Below, piece by piece: positions 61,544 through 64,000 of a stretch of 64,000 nt of DNA. Position 1 is the first letter of the stretch; each line of letters opens with the position of its first letter. Source of the stretch: Oscillatoria sp. FACHB-1406. GTDB lineage: Bacteria > Cyanobacteriota > Cyanobacteriia > Cyanobacteriales > Spirulinaceae. The stretch is from NCBI RefSeq assembly GCF_014698145.1, contig NZ_JACJSM010000002.1:124001-188000 (forward strand), read 5' to 3'. Made by a program: the position numbers and the translations under genes. The notes below the pieces were generated by a model, which saw only the letters and a program-made list of their open reading frames with translations, was not told the origin of the DNA and ran no database searches.

Positions 61544-62905
61544 ATGCTCGAGCAAAACTCCTCTCAGCGACATCGCGTAGTTATCGTCGGTGGCGGTTTC
61601 GGCGGACTCTACGCAGCCCAAGCCTTTCGGAATGCTCCCGTTGAAGTAACGCTCATCGATAAGCGCAACTTTCACCTCTTTCAACCCTTACTGTATCAAG
61701 TTGCAACCGGAAGCATTTCCCCTGCCGATATTTCCTCGCCGTTACGCCTCGTGCTGCGGAATCATCGTAACGTCCGCGTCGTTCTCGATAAAGTCGTCGA
61801 TATCGATCCGGTTCAAAAACTCGTCATTCTCCCCGACGGAACCCTGCCTTACGATACGCTCGTGGTTGCCACCGGAGTCAGCCACCACTACTTTGGTAAC
61901 GACGAATGGAAAACGCACGCTCCCGGCTTAAAAACGATTGAAGATGCCTTAGAAATGCGCCGTCGCATCTATACCGCTTTTGAGGAAGCTGAGAAGGAAG
62001 CCGATCCCGAGCAACGCCGCGCTTGGCTGACCTTTGCCATTGTCGGCGGCGGGCCAACGGGGGTAGAATTGGCTGGCGCGATCGCGGAAATCGCTCACGG
62101 CGCGCTCAAGCACGATTTCCACCATATCGATCCCGGCACGACAAAAATTTTATTAATCGAAGGGTTGGATCGCGTTCTGCCGCCCTACCCGCCCGAACTC
62201 TCAGCCAAAGCCGCCGAAGACTTAAACCGCCTGGGCGTAACCGTTTGCACGCAAACGATGGTCACGAATATCGCCGATGGCGCGATCGCGGTTCGTGCGG
62301 GCGAGAGTGAAGAAACCATCGCCGCTAAAACCATCCTTTGGGCGGCGGGCGTAAAAGCTTCCGCAATGGGCAAAGTGCTGCACGATCGCACCGAAGTCGA
62401 ACTCGATCGCGCCGGACGAGTCATCGTCGCCCCCGATCTCAGCATTCCTAACTATCCCGATATCTTCGTTATCGGCGACCTCGCCAACTACCCCCACCAA
62501 GGCGATCGCCCGCTTCCCGGGGTTGCCCCCGTCGCCATGCAAGAAGGGCAGTACGTCGCCAAACTCGTTAAAAAACGCCTAGCTGGGGAAGTTTTACCGC
62601 CGTTTCGTTACTCCGATTACGGCAGTCTCGCCGTCATCGGACAAAACTCCGCCGTTGTCGATCTCGGTTTCGTTAAACTTTCCGGCATCATCGCCTGGTT
62701 TATTTGGGTATTCGCCCACATTTACTACTTAATTGAATTCGATAATAAAGCGATCGTCATGATGCAGTGGGCTTGGAACTACTTCACTCGCGGACGCGGC
62801 GCGCGCCTAATTACTGGGGAAGGTTCCCCCAAAGGATTGCGAGCCGAAGTCCCCGCCGCAGATGTCCAAAAGCAAGACGTGCCAACCACTCAAGCCGTTA
62901 GCTAA
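61544..62905 (+). CDS. ndh: Type II NADH dehydrogenase (NDH-2)
   Basis: The 453-residue flavoprotein has VVIVGGGFGGLYAAQAF, LFQPLLYQVATGSISPADIS, FAIVGGGPTGVELAGAIAEI and FVIGDLANY. The C-terminal IIAWFIWVFAHIYYLIEF is the membrane-attachment segment seen in NDH-2. It oxidises NADH and reduces plastoquinone. Divergent from the preceding NDH-2-like gene; the two share a 262-base spacer. Confidence 0.93.
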   Translation: MLEQNSSQRHRVVIVGGGFGGLYAAQAFRNAPVEVTLIDKRNFHLFQPLLYQVATGSISPADISSPLRLVLRNHRNVRVVLDKVVDIDPVQKLVILPDGTLPYDTLVVATGVSHHYFGNDEWKTHAPGLKTIEDALEMRRRIYTAFEEAEKEADPEQRRAWLTFAIVGGGPTGVELAGAIAEIAHGALKHDFHHIDPGTTKILLIEGLDRVLPPYPPELSAKAAEDLNRLGVTVCTQTMVTNIADGAIAVRAGESEETIAAKTILWAAGVKASAMGKVLHDRTEVELDRAGRVIVAPDLSIPNYPDIFVIGDLANYPHQGDRPLPGVAPVAMQEGQYVAKLVKKRLAGEVLPPFRYSDYGSLAVIGQNSAVVDLGFVKLSGIIAWFIWVFAHIYYLIEFDNKAIVMMQWAWNYFTRGRGARLITGEGSPKGLRAEVPAADVQKQDVPTTQAVS

Positions 62906-63227
62906 AACCCGAACGCCAGGGATTAACAATCGCGATCGCGCCTTAACCCCTTTCAACGGGTAGGGACATTCGAGCAAACGTCCCTACCCCCTTAGCCCCT
63001 AAATATCGATCGCGAACGGCAGCCTTAGTGTTAAGATATCCAACTGGCTTTAAAGAGTTAAGTCTCTCGCTCTTCTAAAATCAACATTCGTTGACAATCG
63101 CTGAAATACTCGTTATCTATTGCTTTCAATGCTTGTAATCTAGTAGTTTCGCGCGGGAAGAGCGAGGCTAAAATCGCATTTCTATGCTTACAACTCTAGT
63201 AAATTTCGTGCCTTACATCATCAAATT
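62906..63227. other. Spacer with an inverted repeat
   Basis: GGGTAGGGAC (62958-62967) and GTCCCTACCC (62980-62989) form a hairpin shortly after the ndh stop and may end that transcript. The remaining bases lead to argZ; no gene is seen. Confidence 0.6.
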
Positions 63228-64000
63228 ATGACAGAATCCATCCGCTTTTTAATGTGCGCTCCCGACCACTACGATGTCGATTATGTAATTAATCCTTGGA
63301 TGGAAGGGAACATACACAAATCCTCGCAAGAACGGGCCACCGAGCAATGGCACCAACTACACCACGCCCTTAAAGATCGCGCGATCGTCGATTTGGTCGA
63401 ACCCGCCAAAGGTTGGCCCGATATGGTCTTCACCGCTAACGCCGGACTCGTTCTCGGCAAAACCGCCATCCTCAGCCGCTTCCTTCACAAAGAACGCCAA
63501 GGCGAAGAACCCTACTTCAAACAATGGTTTGAAAACCACGGCTTCACCGTCTGCGAACTCCCCAAAGACCTCCCCTTTGAAGGCGCGGGCGACGCACTGT
63601 TCGATCGCGAAGGCCGTTGGTTGTGGGCGGGTTACGGCTTCCGTTCCGAACTCGACGCGCACCCCTACCTCGCCAAATGGCTCGATATCGAAGTCCTCTC
63701 CCTGCGCCTGATTGACGAGCGCTTCTATCACCTCGATACCTGCTTCTGTCCCCTGACGGGCGGCTACCTCCTGTACTATCCTCCCGCCTTCGACTCCTAC
63801 TCCAACCGCCTGATTGAAATGCGCGTTCCCGCCGAAAAGCGCATTGCGATTGAAGAAGCCGATGCCGTTAACTTCGCCTGCAACGCCGTCAATATCGATC
63901 GCGTTGTCGTCATGAATAAAATTAGCGAATCGCTCGAACAACGCCTCAGCGATTGCGGGTTTGAAGTCGTACAAACGCCCCTCTCCGAATTTTTAAAAGC
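63228..64000 (+). CDS. argZ: Arginine dihydrolase ArgZ/AgrE (3' part beyond window)
   Basis: The start is ATG 63228 and 257 residues are visible. The sequence (RFLMCAPDHYDVDYVINPWM, FTANAGLVLG, FEGAGDAL, LDTCFCPLTGGY) matches the guanidine-modifying N-terminal domain of cyanobacterial ArgZ/AgrE. That enzyme converts arginine to ornithine, ammonia and CO2. In full-length proteins an ornithine cyclodeaminase domain follows to about 700 residues. The catalytic cysteine is expected a few residues past the window edge. It competes for the substrate of the NOS encoded 23 kb away. Confidence 0.93.
   Translation, partial: MTESIRFLMCAPDHYDVDYVINPWMEGNIHKSSQERATEQWHQLHHALKDRAIVDLVEPAKGWPDMVFTANAGLVLGKTAILSRFLHKERQGEEPYFKQWFENHGFTVCELPKDLPFEGAGDALFDREGRWLWAGYGFRSELDAHPYLAKWLDIEVLSLRLIDERFYHLDTCFCPLTGGYLLYYPPAFDSYSNRLIEMRVPAEKRIAIEEADAVNFACNAVNIDRVVVMNKISESLEQRLSDCGFEVVQTPLSEFLK

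Overview
The window is chromosomal DNA from a cyanobacterium. The HIP1 palindrome GCGATCGC recurs throughout. There are two cyanobacterial-type cytochrome oxidase operons, an Hmp-type motility taxis cluster, HpsE-like glycosyltransferases of hormogonium polysaccharide synthesis, PATAN-REC and WD40 signalling proteins, and the minisatellite and palindromic repeats usual in cyanobacterial spacers. The Hmp and Hps genes suggest a filamentous, gliding organism. The genus cannot be fixed from the sequence alone.

Layout. 1-2.5 kb: UbiD decarboxylase (cut by the window edge) and an SLC13/ArsB-like permease. 2.5-10.1 kb: an accessory island holding an AbiEii-like nucleotidyltransferase with an unknown partner, an orphan HicB, a 1501-residue NACHT protein with 14 WD40 repeats, and a toxin-antitoxin remnant. 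It is bracketed by two same-orientation copies of a 121-bp MITE-like repeat. 10.2-16.7 kb: motility block with two HpsE-like glycosyltransferases and HmpF, divergent from HmpA, HmpB and HmpC. The receptor and CheA genes expected next are absent. 16.8-20.3 kb: aa3-type cytochrome c oxidase (ctaCDE). 20.4-22.0 kb: an array of about 15 tRNA or tRNA-like genes, 11 leftward and 4 rightward, from two divergent promoters with a shared motif. Several of the tRNAs are structurally abnormal. 22-35 kb: mostly housekeeping genes (ABC permease, HAD phosphatase, Ser/Thr kinase-WD40, ThiL, YajQ, TauE, HtrA, PBP4) plus an IS605-type TnpB element next to htrA. 34.9-42 kb: a nitric oxide synthase locus, with a NOS of about 1475 residues (N-terminal globin-like region, oxygenase and complete reductase), a GAF protein, small HTH proteins and a LysR regulator. 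43-45.4 kb: methionine salvage genes mtnX and mtnB with small companions. 45.7-54 kb: SWIM protein, a RelE/ParE-type toxin-antitoxin pair, TPR protein, old yellow enzyme, GH63-like glucosidase. 54.4-62.9 kb: respiratory block with an SDR, a second oxidase whose subunit II lacks the CuA ligands (ARTO type), two DUF2231 membrane proteins and two type II NADH dehydrogenases. 63.2 kb to the end: arginine dihydrolase ArgZ/AgrE, cut by the window edge.

The strongest candidates for unusual biology are the tRNA array with its paired divergent promoters, the NOS with an apparent tandem globin front end and its GAF neighbour, and the repeat-bracketed NACHT-WD40/toxin-antitoxin island. Function was assigned by reading motifs. 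No database search was run.
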